Assembly (NCBI RefSeq): GCF_040654195.1
Contig: NZ_JBFAHM010000012.1
Location: forward strand, 62,001 to 126,000
Direction of reading: 5' to 3'
DNA from: Hamadaea sp013361475
GTDB taxonomy: Bacteria > Actinomycetota > Actinomycetes > Mycobacteriales > Micromonosporaceae
DNA length: 64,000 nucleotides
Shown: positions 19,750 through 28,288 of the stretch, one piece after another
Layout of the letters: each line of letters opens with the position of its first letter
How positions within the stretch are numbered: position 1 is the first letter of the stretch
Translations under genes and position numbers: made by a program
The notes under the pieces: model-generated
The model's input: the letters and a program-made list of their open reading frames with translations, nothing else
Database searches by the model: none
What the model was told of the DNA's origin: nothing

Positions 19750-20572
19750 GTTCCCTCCAGTCGAAGAGCATCCGCATCTCCTGCGGCGGCATCACCCACG
19801 CCCGCCCCAGCTCCTCATCGGTGATCTGCCGCGCGACCGCCACATCCACCTGCTTACCGATCATCTCCGGCCACAACCGGCCGATCCGCTGCACCCCACC
19901 GAACAGCGGATTCTCCCCGCCCAACTCCATCGGATCGCCATACACCGCCGGTTCGCACCCCACCGACACCCCGTAGAAGATCGCCGTCGCCAACCGGTTC
20001 GACGCCACCCGCTTGAACCGGCGCAACGTCTCCAACTGCTTATACAGGAACCGGCGATCGGTGCCCTCATAGTTCCAGCCCCGCCGGCCGAAACAGACCA
20101 CGTCGAAACCCGCCTTCTCGTAATGCCGGCGGATCTCCCGGCGCTCGTACTCGGTGTAGTAGAGGCTGATCGTGACCGGCCCCGGTTCGGTCTCCTTGAT
20201 CTCGTCGATCAACCGCTGATGATCACCGGAGATCTTGCCACCCTCCCAGCCGTGGAACAGAAACCACAGCGTGCCCTCCCGCTGCTCCGGCGGTATCACC
20301 CCGAGTGTGGGCTCCATCTGCAGCAGATACAGCCACGGCGCACCGACCACGTGATAGTTGCGCCGGCCCAGCGAATGCCCACGACGGCGCGGCCAATCAC
20401 TCCACACGAACCGCCACGCACCGTCGAAGAACTCGTGCACCGGATTCCAGCCGCAGCCGATGTTCCACCCATGCTGCAGATAACCCCGCAACCGCGGCGG
20501 GAACTCGTCATCCAGACCGGCATACCGCGCCAGAATGTGCGACTGCCCGTAATAGTGATTGTGATGATGCAT
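19742..20572 (-). CDS. GT-B-like surface polysaccharide biosynthesis protein
   Basis: A 276-residue cytosolic protein. The unusual His-rich N-terminus (MHHHNHYYGQSHILARYAG) is followed by LQHGWNIG, FVWSDWPRRRGHSLG and VGAPWLYLLQM, a pattern like the N-terminal domain of capsule/teichoic acid GT-B enzymes. The C-terminal SNRLATAIFYGVSVG and AVYGDPMELGG resemble their nucleotide-sugar-binding half. No specific donor can be assigned. GAGG lies about ten bases before ATG; the start is two bases from the upstream stop, and the end overlaps the methyltransferase-like gene. Probably the middle gene of a three-gene operon. Confidence 0.7.
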   Translation of the reverse strand: MHHHNHYYGQSHILARYAGLDDEFPPRLRGYLQHGWNIGCGWNPVHEFFDGAWRFVWSDWPRRRGHSLGRRNYHVVGAPWLYLLQMEPTLGVIPPEQREGTLWFLFHGWEGGKISGDHQRLIDEIKETEPGPVTISLYYTEYERREIRRHYEKAGFDVVCFGRRGWNYEGTDRRFLYKQLETLRRFKRVASNRLATAIFYGVSVGCEPAVYGDPMELGGENPLFGGVQRIGRLWPEMIGKQVDVAVARQITDEELGRAWVMPPQEMRMLFDWRERD

Positions 20573-20574
20573 GG

Positions 20575-22848
20575 CTACCGCACCTCGACAGTGACACGAT
20601 CGGCATGCGGACGCAAAGTCAGCTGGTGGTCCAGGACGAAAATGGTAATCGAGGCCTCCGCGGTGAGGAACGCGTCGGGTTGCACGGCGAACGGTCGTCC
20701 CTCGGCGGGCAGGCCGATCAAGTGCCAGGTCGTCGGGGTCGTGCGAATCTCCCGGGACGATTGGGCGATCAGCCGCTCGACGTCGACCGCAGCCGTGAAC
20801 CGGTCGTCGACGGTGACCGAGCAGGCGACGTCCTCCTCGCCGCTGGTGTCGCTGAGTTTGCGCCAGACCAGCGGGAAGTCCAGGTCGGTCCAGGTCCGCC
20901 CGGAGACTGTGATGACGCGTACGCCGTCGCCCAGCCCGATCTCGTCGGCGGTCGGCTGGACCGGCCCGTCGGTGACGACTACGCAGTTGTCGGCCGCCCG
21001 GCTGACCTGGACCAGCCGGCCGCCGACCACCTGAGTCACGGCCCGGGTGAGCCCGGTGGCGAGCACAGGATGCCCGCCGGCCTCCAACCGCCACACCGTA
21101 CGCCCGCTGACCGGATCGTCCGGATCGTCGTCCGGGAGCAGCCCGGCCAGTGGCACCCTCGCGCTGAAGTGGCCCCCGGTGGTGTCTTGCTGGATCTCGT
21201 AGTCGGCCAGCTTCTCGCTGTACCACCGACGCGTGAGGCTTAGTTCGCCGGCGGCGGCGGGAAGCAGCCCCTCCAGGGTGACGACGCCGTCGGAGATCGC
21301 GGCCGAGGTGAGCCGCGCCGGGTCGACCATGCGCCGCAGCAGCAGCCGGTTGTCGTCGGCGGGCAGCGGCTGCAGCCAGGACGTGTCGTTGATCCAGCCG
21401 CCCGGCGGCATGCTCGGGTTGCCCGGGCCGACGTTGCGCAGCAGTGCGGTGCGCTTGATGTGCCGCTGAGTGATCGTGGCGCGCAGCGTCGCGGGATCGC
21501 CGTCGGCCTTGATGCCGGCCAGCATCGAGTTCGGTACGCGGGCTGAGTAGCCGACGAGGTTCTGGTCGCCGTGGCTGTCGTACGCCGGGAACCGCTCGAC
21601 CGACACGGGCAGTTCGACGCCGTTGGCCTCCAGGACGATGCGGAGCTTGGAGGTGCCGTCGATCTGCAGGTGACGGATCTCCGCCGTGCCCCGGATCATG
21701 AGGGCATCGTCCGCCCAGGTCAGGTCGGCGACCGTGGTCGTGACGTAGAGCGCCCGGCCGGACAGCCGGAACAGATTCCGGCGGTTGCGGGCCTGGCCCT
21801 GCATGTTCGGCGGGACCAGTTCGTGCCGACGCCAGGGCACTCCCGTACGCGCGGCGCGCACTGTGCCGAGGGCGCCGCCGCGCCGGATGTCGGCCAGGGC
21901 ACGCAGCATGTCCAGGTTGCCGGAGCGCAGCGCGTGGTGCTGGACGCGGCCCATCGGTGAGGAAAGCGCGGCGGGGCCCTTGTCGATGCGCTCGGCGAAG
22001 TGCTTGGCCAGCCGGGCCAGGCGTACGCCGTCTTCGTCGGAGAGATCGCCGACGCCTTCGACGAGGGTCACCATGTCGACGGTCGCGAGGTGTTTGTGCA
22101 CCGCGTGCCGGATGTACGCGGGCTGCCGCTCGACGAGGTCGAGCACCATTTCGGCCGAGGTGATCCGGTCACGCAGGTTGGCGAACTCGGCCTTGCGCTG
22201 GGTGATCGAGTCGCCGGAGGTGCGCTCGCGCCAGTAGTAGATCGGCTGGGCGAGGACGTCGACGGTGACCGCGTCCAGGTACGCCTTGAGCGTCACCGGG
22301 TAGTCCTCGTACCGGATGGCCGGGAACTCGTAGCCGAACTCGTCCCAGAAGGTACGCCGGAAGACCTTGTTCCACACCATCCGGTCGATCGCCAGCTGTT
22401 CGAACTCCATGACGTGAGTAGCCTGGCGCGTCTCGTCGAAGATCTTCCGATGCAGCCACGAGTTCCACGCGCCGAAGTCGTCGAAGCGCCGGGCGTTGCC
22501 GGCGGCGAACGAGGAGCCGGTCGCGTTCAGCGAGCCGACCATCATCTCGAACGCGTGCCGCGGAACGAGGTCGTCGCTGTCGACGAAGGTGATGTACTCG
22601 CCTTCGCTGTGTTTGACGCCGGTGTTGCGGGCTGGCCCGAGTCCCTGATTCTCCTGGACGACCAGGCGGAACCGCGGGTCGAGCCGGCAGAACTCCTCGG
22701 CGATCTGCCCTGTGCCGTCGCGTGATCCGTCGTCGACGAGGATGACCTCGAAGTCGTCGAGAGTCTGACGGCGCAGCGACTCGAGGCATTCCGCGATGTA
22801 GTCGGCGACGTTGTAAAACGGCACGACGACACTGAGTCGCGGCGTCAA
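20575..22848 (-). CDS. GT2-family glycosyltransferase with large C-terminal region
   Basis: About 757 residues. The GT-A domain (about 1-230) has VVPFYNVADYIAECL, VDDGSRDGT and the metal-binding FVDSDDLVPR; IRYEDYPVTLKAYLD contains the probable catalytic ED. A helical linker follows. The last ~400 residues form beta-rich repeats reminiscent of the C-terminal trimerisation/carbohydrate-recognition regions of teichoic acid glycosyltransferases such as TarS. I chose TTG 22848 because GGGAGAG lies six bases upstream; an ATG at 22887 has no ribosome site. First gene of a minus-strand operon. Likely decorates or polymerises a wall glycopolymer at the membrane face. Confidence 0.85.
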   Translation of the reverse strand: MTPRLSVVVPFYNVADYIAECLESLRRQTLDDFEVILVDDGSRDGTGQIAEEFCRLDPRFRLVVQENQGLGPARNTGVKHSEGEYITFVDSDDLVPRHAFEMMVGSLNATGSSFAAGNARRFDDFGAWNSWLHRKIFDETRQATHVMEFEQLAIDRMVWNKVFRRTFWDEFGYEFPAIRYEDYPVTLKAYLDAVTVDVLAQPIYYWRERTSGDSITQRKAEFANLRDRITSAEMVLDLVERQPAYIRHAVHKHLATVDMVTLVEGVGDLSDEDGVRLARLAKHFAERIDKGPAALSSPMGRVQHHALRSGNLDMLRALADIRRGGALGTVRAARTGVPWRRHELVPPNMQGQARNRRNLFRLSGRALYVTTTVADLTWADDALMIRGTAEIRHLQIDGTSKLRIVLEANGVELPVSVERFPAYDSHGDQNLVGYSARVPNSMLAGIKADGDPATLRATITQRHIKRTALLRNVGPGNPSMPPGGWINDTSWLQPLPADDNRLLLRRMVDPARLTSAAISDGVVTLEGLLPAAAGELSLTRRWYSEKLADYEIQQDTTGGHFSARVPLAGLLPDDDPDDPVSGRTVWRLEAGGHPVLATGLTRAVTQVVGGRLVQVSRAADNCVVVTDGPVQPTADEIGLGDGVRVITVSGRTWTDLDFPLVWRKLSDTSGEEDVACSVTVDDRFTAAVDVERLIAQSSREIRTTPTTWHLIGLPAEGRPFAVQPDAFLTAEASITIFVLDHQLTLRPHADRVTVEVR

Positions 22849-23104
22849 GGAACTCTCCCTCTGGTCTGAACGGCTGGGCGGATCCATCCTATAGGTCAGT
22901 CTGACCTCCGCCAGCTGGCATGTTACGTACCGTTTTGTCAGGCTAGCGGCCGTCCTCGCTGCGGATAAGCCGGTTTTCCCGCTGTGCGACCCGGCAGTGT
23001 CCGTTGTGGACGATCAGGGTCGGCCCGGCCACGCTCGTGCCTGGGGCGCACAAGCTTTCGGGGAAGCCGACGAATAGGTTAAACGGGTCACGTCCGGGCA
23101 GGCC

Positions 23105-23614
23105 TCACCGCCCGGTATGCCCCGAGTAGACATGGTTTGCGGTGTAGCGCTGGAGCACGGCGTCCAGGGCGATCTCATCTTGCCCGGTAAGCGGTCGGCG
23201 GGGCACGGCGAACGACGTTCCGCCGGACACCAGGATCCAGTAAGCCGTCGGTGTCTTCCGGTATCCGGCGATGCCGGTCCATCCGACGAATCTGCGGGCC
23301 ACCACTTGATCCACTTCAAAGCCCTCGGGTGTCGCACGAAAGGTCGTTGCGCCGAAAGCCCAGTCGGGGAGTTTCCCGGCCTGCAGCCGACGGTGCGCGA
23401 CTCCGACGGCTATGAGGGACAGCATGACGAAGGTCAGGATGAGCGAGCTGATCCACTGCTCCGCCAAGAGGCTCACGAACGCGCCCAAGGGGATCGGCGC
23501 GATCAGCAGATTGGTCCAGCGGCGGGGTCGTTCGATATCGGCGCCGACGCGGCGGTAATCGGCCTTGTCGAGCATCACGGTGAGCTCGACTCGATCTTCG
23601 GCGTGAATCTGCAC
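23105..23614 (-). CDS. YcxB-like membrane protein
   Basis: A 169-residue protein from GTG 23614 (reads VQIHAEDRVELTVMLDKAD, the usual YcxB-type opening). Two adjacent hydrophobic segments (TNLLIAPIPLGAFVSLLAEQ; ISSLILTFVMLSLIAVGVAH) precede a cytosolic beta domain containing WTGIAGYRKTPTAYWI and FAVPRRPLTGQDE, the conserved YcxB-like region. Function unknown in the family. Downstream of, and partly facing, the TetR gene; probably monocistronic. Confidence 0.72.
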   Translation of the reverse strand: MQIHAEDRVELTVMLDKADYRRVGADIERPRRWTNLLIAPIPLGAFVSLLAEQWISSLILTFVMLSLIAVGVAHRRLQAGKLPDWAFGATTFRATPEGFEVDQVVARRFVGWTGIAGYRKTPTAYWILVSGGTSFAVPRRPLTGQDEIALDAVLQRYTANHVYSGHTGR

Positions 23615-23664
23615 CTCCGAAGTCTCAGACGGTGCGATATCGCAGTCAAGGTCACGTCGTGTGG

Positions 23665-24318
23665 TCAGGTCAGCAACGCGTCGCGCATGCGGTCTGCCAG
23701 CCAGCGCCGGAACGCGTCCTCCGGCCAGCCCCGCTGCACGACCAGCGCGGCATAGTGAGCGGGATCGTTGAACAGCCACAGGGTGTCTATGGCCGTCGGC
23801 GTATCGAGTCCGGGTGCGAGGTCACCCAGCGTCCGCATGTGCTCGACGACCATCTTCGCGCCGGCTCGGCGGTTGCTCTGCAAGACGTTCCACAGCTCCG
23901 CCACTTCTGGCGCGCCGTCTGCCGCTCGCCGGACGACCTCGAACAGGTGCGCTGCGCGCTGGGCGATGATCACACACACGTCGGCGTAGGCGTCGAGGAC
24001 CGCGCTCGGCGTGGTGGCGTCCCAGACCGGTCTGAACCAAGGCCGGTCGGCAACCGCCACCGGCACGTCATCGCCGGCGAGCGCCTGGTCGAGGACGTGC
24101 CGGAGAAGCGCCGGCTTCGACCCGAACGAGGCGAACACCGTCGGCCGCGCGACTCCGGCCGCGGTCGCGATGTCGGCCAGCGACGTGGCGGCGTAGCCGC
24201 GCTCAGCGAACAGCTCGGCGGCGGTGGCCACGATCGCCTGGCGGGTGCGGCGCGCCCCTTCATCGCGGGTCGGCGAGCGGTAGCTGCGCCGTGTCTTGGC
24301 GCTGTTGACTTCACTCAT
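23665..24318 (-). CDS. TetR-family transcriptional regulator
   Basis: A 217-residue repressor-type protein. The N-terminal HTH (about 24-70) contains RQAIVATAAELFAERGYAATSLADIATAAGV and the recognition helix ARPTVFASFGSKPALL. The C-terminal ligand domain is of the large TetR type. It is divergent from the cupin gene across a 61-base AT-richer promoter region (24319-24379), so it probably regulates the cupin gene and itself. Its ligand is unknown. Confidence 0.92.
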   Translation of the reverse strand: MSEVNSAKTRRSYRSPTRDEGARRTRQAIVATAAELFAERGYAATSLADIATAAGVARPTVFASFGSKPALLRHVLDQALAGDDVPVAVADRPWFRPVWDATTPSAVLDAYADVCVIIAQRAAHLFEVVRRAADGAPEVAELWNVLQSNRRAGAKMVVEHMRTLGDLAPGLDTPTAIDTLWLFNDPAHYAALVVQRGWPEDAFRRWLADRMRDALLT

Positions 24319-24379
24319 GCTTCTGCCATACTAACAACATATTCACTAGACAGCGGTATGCTGAATTTGGAGCTCGGTC

Positions 24380-24868
24380 ATGATCAATGAATCGGTCCGC
24401 CCTTACGTGCGGCGTGACGGCGAGGGCGAGGCGCTGTGGTTCCTCGGCAGTTTGGTGACGGTGAAGGCAAGCGGAGCCGAGACACACGGCGCGCTCACCG
24501 TCGTCGAATTCGTCAACCCGCCGGGGTTCGCCCCACCGCTGCACCGGCACCTGAAAGAAGACGAGATGTTCTACGTCTTGTCCGGCAGCGCCGAGTTCCG
24601 GTGTGACGGCGAAGTGTTCTCCGCCGGGCCGGGCGACTTCGTCCTGCTGCCCGCCCGGTTGCCGCACACGTTCATCGTCGAGGCCGGCGAACCCTTGCGG
24701 ACCCTGCAGATCACCACCCCGTCGGGGTTCGAACAGTTCGCGGGCGATGTCGGTCAACCAGCAACGACGCGGCAGCTACCGGATCCGGGCCCGATCGACC
24801 CGGCTGCTCTCGGCCACGCCGCAACCCGGCACGCCATCGAACTGCTCGGCCCGCCGCCCACCCACTGA
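24380..24868 (+). CDS. Cupin-domain protein
   Basis: A 162-residue single-domain cupin. Cupin motif 1 is seen as PPLHRHLKEDEMFYVLSG with metal ligands His, His, Glu; motif 2 is PGDFVLLPARLPHTF with the last His. GGAG lies seven bases before ATG. Likely a metal-binding small-molecule enzyme (dioxygenase or isomerase) or sensor; substrate unknown. Divergent from a TetR gene that is its probable regulator. Confidence 0.9.
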   Translation: MINESVRPYVRRDGEGEALWFLGSLVTVKASGAETHGALTVVEFVNPPGFAPPLHRHLKEDEMFYVLSGSAEFRCDGEVFSAGPGDFVLLPARLPHTFIVEAGEPLRTLQITTPSGFEQFAGDVGQPATTRQLPDPGPIDPAALGHAATRHAIELLGPPPTH

Positions 24869-24893
24869 TCCACCGCGGACCAGCTGCGGCGGG

Positions 24894-25694
24894 TCAGTTC
24901 AGTGCGGCGATCAGTTCTGGCAGCAGTTCGATGACGAGGAACGTGCCTCCGGTCGGGTCGGCGATGTAGGCCGCCATGCCGATGCCGGTGTCCACCGGCC
25001 CGGCGAGCACCCGTCCGCCCAGCTCAGGCGTACGCCGCACCAGGTCGGCGCAGTCGCCGATCTGCAGGATGGTGCGCCAGTGCGGCGGCGTACCCGGCGG
25101 GTAGTGCCCGCCGTCCATCATGCTGATGCCGCCGACGACCCGATTCGCCGAGATCCACTCGTAGTACTCGTGCTCCTCGGTGGCGGTTCCGACCTGCTGG
25201 GTCCAGCCGAACACCGTGCCGTAGAACGCCGCCGTCGCGGACGTGTCGCGTGTGACGACCTCGCTCCAGGTCACCGCGCCGGGTTCGTTGACGACCTCGG
25301 CCCCGCCGAACGCCACGCCGGAGGTGGTACCACGTTGCCAGACTCCGACAACGGCACCGAGCGAGTCGGCGAACACCGCGGACCGTCCGCGCCCACCCCA
25401 CTCGGTCGCCGGTCGCAGTACCTTGCCTCCGGCCTCGAGAACCAGCTGAGAGGTACTGTCGATGTCATCGGTGGAGACGTGCGTCAGCCAGCCCGGCCGT
25501 TGGTCTGCTCCACCGTTGCCGATCTCGGCGAGACCGGCCACGGCCAGGTCGCGCAGGCGGAACACGGTCGCGCCGTCGTTCGTCGCCGTCGTCCAGCCGA
25601 AGAGGCCGGCATAGAACTCCGCCGTGGCGGCGACATCGGTGCTGTAGTGCACTGCCCAGCACGGTGTCGCTGCGGCATAACCTCGTACTCGCAC
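24894..25694 (-). CDS. Two-domain VOC (glyoxalase/bleomycin resistance) family protein
   Basis: A 266-residue protein from GTG 25694, preceded by AGGGAGG. Two VOC repeats are visible. The first begins CWAVHYSTDVAATAEFYAGLFGW, with DSLGAVVGVWQ at its end; the second begins SEVVTRDTSATAAFYGTVFGW and ends ADPTGGTFLVIE. Each half supplies the His/Glu-type metal ligand positions of the fold. Such actinobacterial proteins are commonly annotated as glyoxalase-like or hydroxylase-like; substrate unknown. Converges on the cupin gene. Confidence 0.88.
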   Translation of the reverse strand: MRVRGYAAATPCWAVHYSTDVAATAEFYAGLFGWTTATNDGATVFRLRDLAVAGLAEIGNGGADQRPGWLTHVSTDDIDSTSQLVLEAGGKVLRPATEWGGRGRSAVFADSLGAVVGVWQRGTTSGVAFGGAEVVNEPGAVTWSEVVTRDTSATAAFYGTVFGWTQQVGTATEEHEYYEWISANRVVGGISMMDGGHYPPGTPPHWRTILQIGDCADLVRRTPELGGRVLAGPVDTGIGMAAYIADPTGGTFLVIELLPELIAALN

Positions 25695-25932
25695 GGGGTG
25701 TTCCTCCCTCGGCCGGACGTGCCTCGGTGAGTCACCATAGGACAGACGTGCGTGGTGTTGATCAACCTATGAGCCGATACGCCGCCGCGATGCGGCCGAC
25801 ACGTCGTCGGCTGTCGAGTCACTCCCGGGAACGCGAGCTGTCAGACGTCTTGACGATCGGGTCAAGACGATGGAGACGAAGTAGCCCACCGACGAAGAAT
25901 AGGATCCCACGCCAGTCCGCAGCCAGGAGGCC

Positions 25933-27540
25933 TCAGGGAGCTGATCGCCTTACCCAGCAGGGCACTGGCGCCGTTGCACCGGTCAGCGGGATGGCCGTCC
26001 GGACTGCCTGGCCGTCCCGCGTCACGCCGACGGTCAGCACGTCGCCGACGTCGAGCCGGACGATGTCCGGGTACCTGGGAAGATCGACGATCTCTCCCTC
26101 GCGGAGTCCGGCGCGCTCTGCGGCTCCGCCGGGAACGAGCCCGCGGATCTGACGTGTCATGAGGGTGGACGGGTCGAATCCCAGATCGAGCACCGGCACC
26201 TGGATGGTCTTCTGGACGAATCGTGTGCCGAAGCTGCCTTCGCCGGGTCGCCCGGTCCCGGTGAAGACGAGGCTGTCCAGCATCGGCATCTCAGGGTCGG
26301 GCAGGATTTGCTGAACCTGGGCACACCACTGCTCGACGCTGGTTCGCCTGCCTTGCCGGCGTTGCCGCACGACGAACCGGACGACGTCGTCGACCGACTG
26401 CTCGCCTGAGGTCGCGGACCGGAGGCGCGCGTCCAGGTCGGCCAGGTAGAACATGCCGCGTGCGTACGGCAGGCGGTGCGCTAGAAAGTCCGAGAAGAAG
26501 ACCTTCTGCGCCTGCCGGAGATGCAGGTCGCGGCGGGGGTTGGCGTACGCCTCCCGGGCTTCGAAGTTGACGGCCCGCAGGAAGGATTCCTCGTCCAGCA
26601 GGCCGCTGCGGAAGGGGAGGACGAGCGAGTAGTAGTCGGCGGCCCCTTCGGAGAACCAAGTGACCTCCTCGACCGGGCCGTCCAGATGCAGCCATTCGTG
26701 GACGAGTTCGTGGGCGACGGTTTCGTAGAGCGATGCCTCATTCAGCGGGTTGGCCGGGTTCACGGCCATCGCGAAGGACGCCGGGTGGGCCGAGGCGTTG
26801 GCGCCTCGGTGCGGGTGGGTACGCAAGAAGACCCGGTAGGGGTGCGCCGGTGCGTCGAACGCCTCCGACATCACCTGGTACGTCGTCCCGAGCCGGGCGC
26901 TGAAGGCTTCGACGTCGATCCCGGGCGGCGTCAGCCACCACGTTGACAGCTCGCCGTCGCGGTGATGCCGGTCCGCCAGGTCGCCGCACATGACGTAGGT
27001 GTCGCCCAGCAGTTCCAGCCCCGTACCGGCGAGTTCGCCGTCATCTCCGTCGGCTTCGCCCAGGCTGGTGACCGCCATCCAGCGGCCGGCGGACTGGCCC
27101 TTCCGAACGGGGCCGTTCCAGCGAAGCGTGAAGGTGAGATCCTCCGGTCCTGGTGGCAGCACCAGGAAGCACTTCAAGACTCCGGAGAGTCCACCGCCTT
27201 CCGCGCGAAGTTCGAGCGGTGCCGTGGCAGGCAGTGGCTCCTCAGTGACGGACTCCGCCAGATAGGACAGTTCGATCGGGCCGGACGTCGAGCGTCCGAC
27301 CTGCCAGCAGCGTCGGGGTTCGGGGTCGTCGTCCTCGGACACGCTCATGAGGAGTGGAACGGCCCCAAGGCGGTCGTGGGCCGTGACCATCTCGTCGTCG
27401 AGCTGCAGCGTCGGCGCGCCCGCGATGGACAGCGGCAAGCGCCCGATTGTGTCGCCGACGCTCAGCGCGACGCCGTCCAGCAGCCACGTCACCCGGATGC
27501 CCGGTGGTTCTACCGTCAACGTGATCAGGAGATGGGTCAT
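25933..27540 (-). CDS. M61-like gluzincin metallopeptidase with C-terminal PDZ-like domain
   Basis: A 535-residue protein. The zinc site is HELVHEWLH (His277, Glu278, His281) with the third ligand Glu298 in WFSEGAADYYS, the gluzincin arrangement of M1/M61 peptidases. An N-terminal beta-sandwich (about 1-190) precedes it, as in M61 glycyl aminopeptidases. Near the C-terminus IRGLVPGGAAERAGLREGE is a PDZ-like peptide-binding segment. No signal peptide, so probably cytosolic. The gene ends a short run of minus-strand genes after a TetR gene 20 bases upstream; the two may be co-transcribed. Confidence 0.85.
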   Translation of the reverse strand: MTHLLITLTVEPPGIRVTWLLDGVALSVGDTIGRLPLSIAGAPTLQLDDEMVTAHDRLGAVPLLMSVSEDDDPEPRRCWQVGRSTSGPIELSYLAESVTEEPLPATAPLELRAEGGGLSGVLKCFLVLPPGPEDLTFTLRWNGPVRKGQSAGRWMAVTSLGEADGDDGELAGTGLELLGDTYVMCGDLADRHHRDGELSTWWLTPPGIDVEAFSARLGTTYQVMSEAFDAPAHPYRVFLRTHPHRGANASAHPASFAMAVNPANPLNEASLYETVAHELVHEWLHLDGPVEEVTWFSEGAADYYSLVLPFRSGLLDEESFLRAVNFEAREAYANPRRDLHLRQAQKVFFSDFLAHRLPYARGMFYLADLDARLRSATSGEQSVDDVVRFVVRQRRQGRRTSVEQWCAQVQQILPDPEMPMLDSLVFTGTGRPGEGSFGTRFVQKTIQVPVLDLGFDPSTLMTRQIRGLVPGGAAERAGLREGEIVDLPRYPDIVRLDVGDVLTVGVTRDGQAVRTAIPLTGATAPVPCWVRRSAP

Positions 27541-27559
27541 GGCGGGGGCCGGTCGGCCG

Positions 27560-28144
27560 TCACTCGGCGGGCATGGGTGTGGCCGCGGTCGCGCGCAGGC
27601 CGTCGAGGGCCACCTGGAGCACTCGGCGCCACGTGGATTCGGGGACCACCGGGGCGATCCGGCCCAGCGCCACGAGCAGCAGCGAGACGTCTTCGGCGGT
27701 GACGTCGGGGCGCAGCTCGCCGGCCTCGTGTGCGGCGCGGACCAGTTCCGCGATCAGCGGTCCCACCTGCTGCCGGCAGTGCTGACGGGCCGTGTTGCCG
27801 GGTTGGCCGGGCAGTGCCTGGCAGTACGCGTCGAGCAGACCCGGCGAAGCCGTCTGCCGGGTCAGCGCATCGCCGAGGAAGGAGCTCAGATCGTGCCAGG
27901 CGTCGCCGGTTCGCGCGGCGGTCGCCTGCTCGGCCCAGGAGGTGAACACGTGCTCGAGGGCGGCGTCGAGGAGCGCTTCCTTGGTGGGGAAGTGGCGGTA
28001 GAGGGTGCCCATGCCGACTTCCGCCCGGCGGGAGATCTCGCGTACGTCGACGTCGCTGCCGCGTTCGGCGATCAGTCCGGCCGCGGCGTCGAGCAGCCGG
28101 CCCCGATTGCGGGCGGCGTCGCTGCGGATGGCCGGTGCGGTCAT
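27560..28144 (-). CDS. TetR-family transcriptional regulator (controls the divergent monooxygenase)
   Basis: A 194-residue regulator. HTH: NRGRLLDAAAGLIAERG, DVREISRRAEVGMGTLYRHFPTKEALLDA (about 15-60). The C-terminal domain matches the SbtR-like group of TetR regulators (PLIAELVRAAHEAGELRPDV). ATG 28144 is preferred to GTG 28150 because AGGG is better spaced. It is divergent from an LLM-class oxidoreductase, and two inverted repeats sharing GGAGC/GCTCC lie between them, so autoregulation plus control of the oxidoreductase is likely. Confidence 0.92.
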   Translation of the reverse strand: MTAPAIRSDAARNRGRLLDAAAGLIAERGSDVDVREISRRAEVGMGTLYRHFPTKEALLDAALEHVFTSWAEQATAARTGDAWHDLSSFLGDALTRQTASPGLLDAYCQALPGQPGNTARQHCRQQVGPLIAELVRAAHEAGELRPDVTAEDVSLLLVALGRIAPVVPESTWRRVLQVALDGLRATAATPMPAE

Positions 28145-28157
28145 ACACACACCCTAC

Positions 28158-28173
28158 CGGAGCGCCTGCTCCG
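28158..28173. promoter_or_regulatory. Candidate TetR operator 1
   Basis: CGGAGC-GCCT-GCTCCG forms a 6-4-6 inverted repeat 14 bases upstream of the TetR start. It shares the GGAGC half-site with operator 2. Confidence 0.55.
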
Positions 28174-28194
28174 CTAGTGTTACCGTGAGGACAG

Positions 28195-28212
28195 GCGGAG
28201 CAGTTGCTCCGC
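28195..28212. promoter_or_regulatory. Candidate TetR operator 2, perfect 8-2-8 palindrome
   Basis: GCGGAGCA-GT-TGCTCCGC is a perfect 18-bp palindrome in the divergent TetR/oxidoreductase promoter region. Length and symmetry are typical of TetR operators. Confidence 0.65.
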
Positions 28213-28288
28213 TTCGCGTCGACCGGGTCCCGCGGATCCGGCCGGCGGGACCCGACCCGGTGCCCGATCGAGTCAGAAGGATCGCCGC

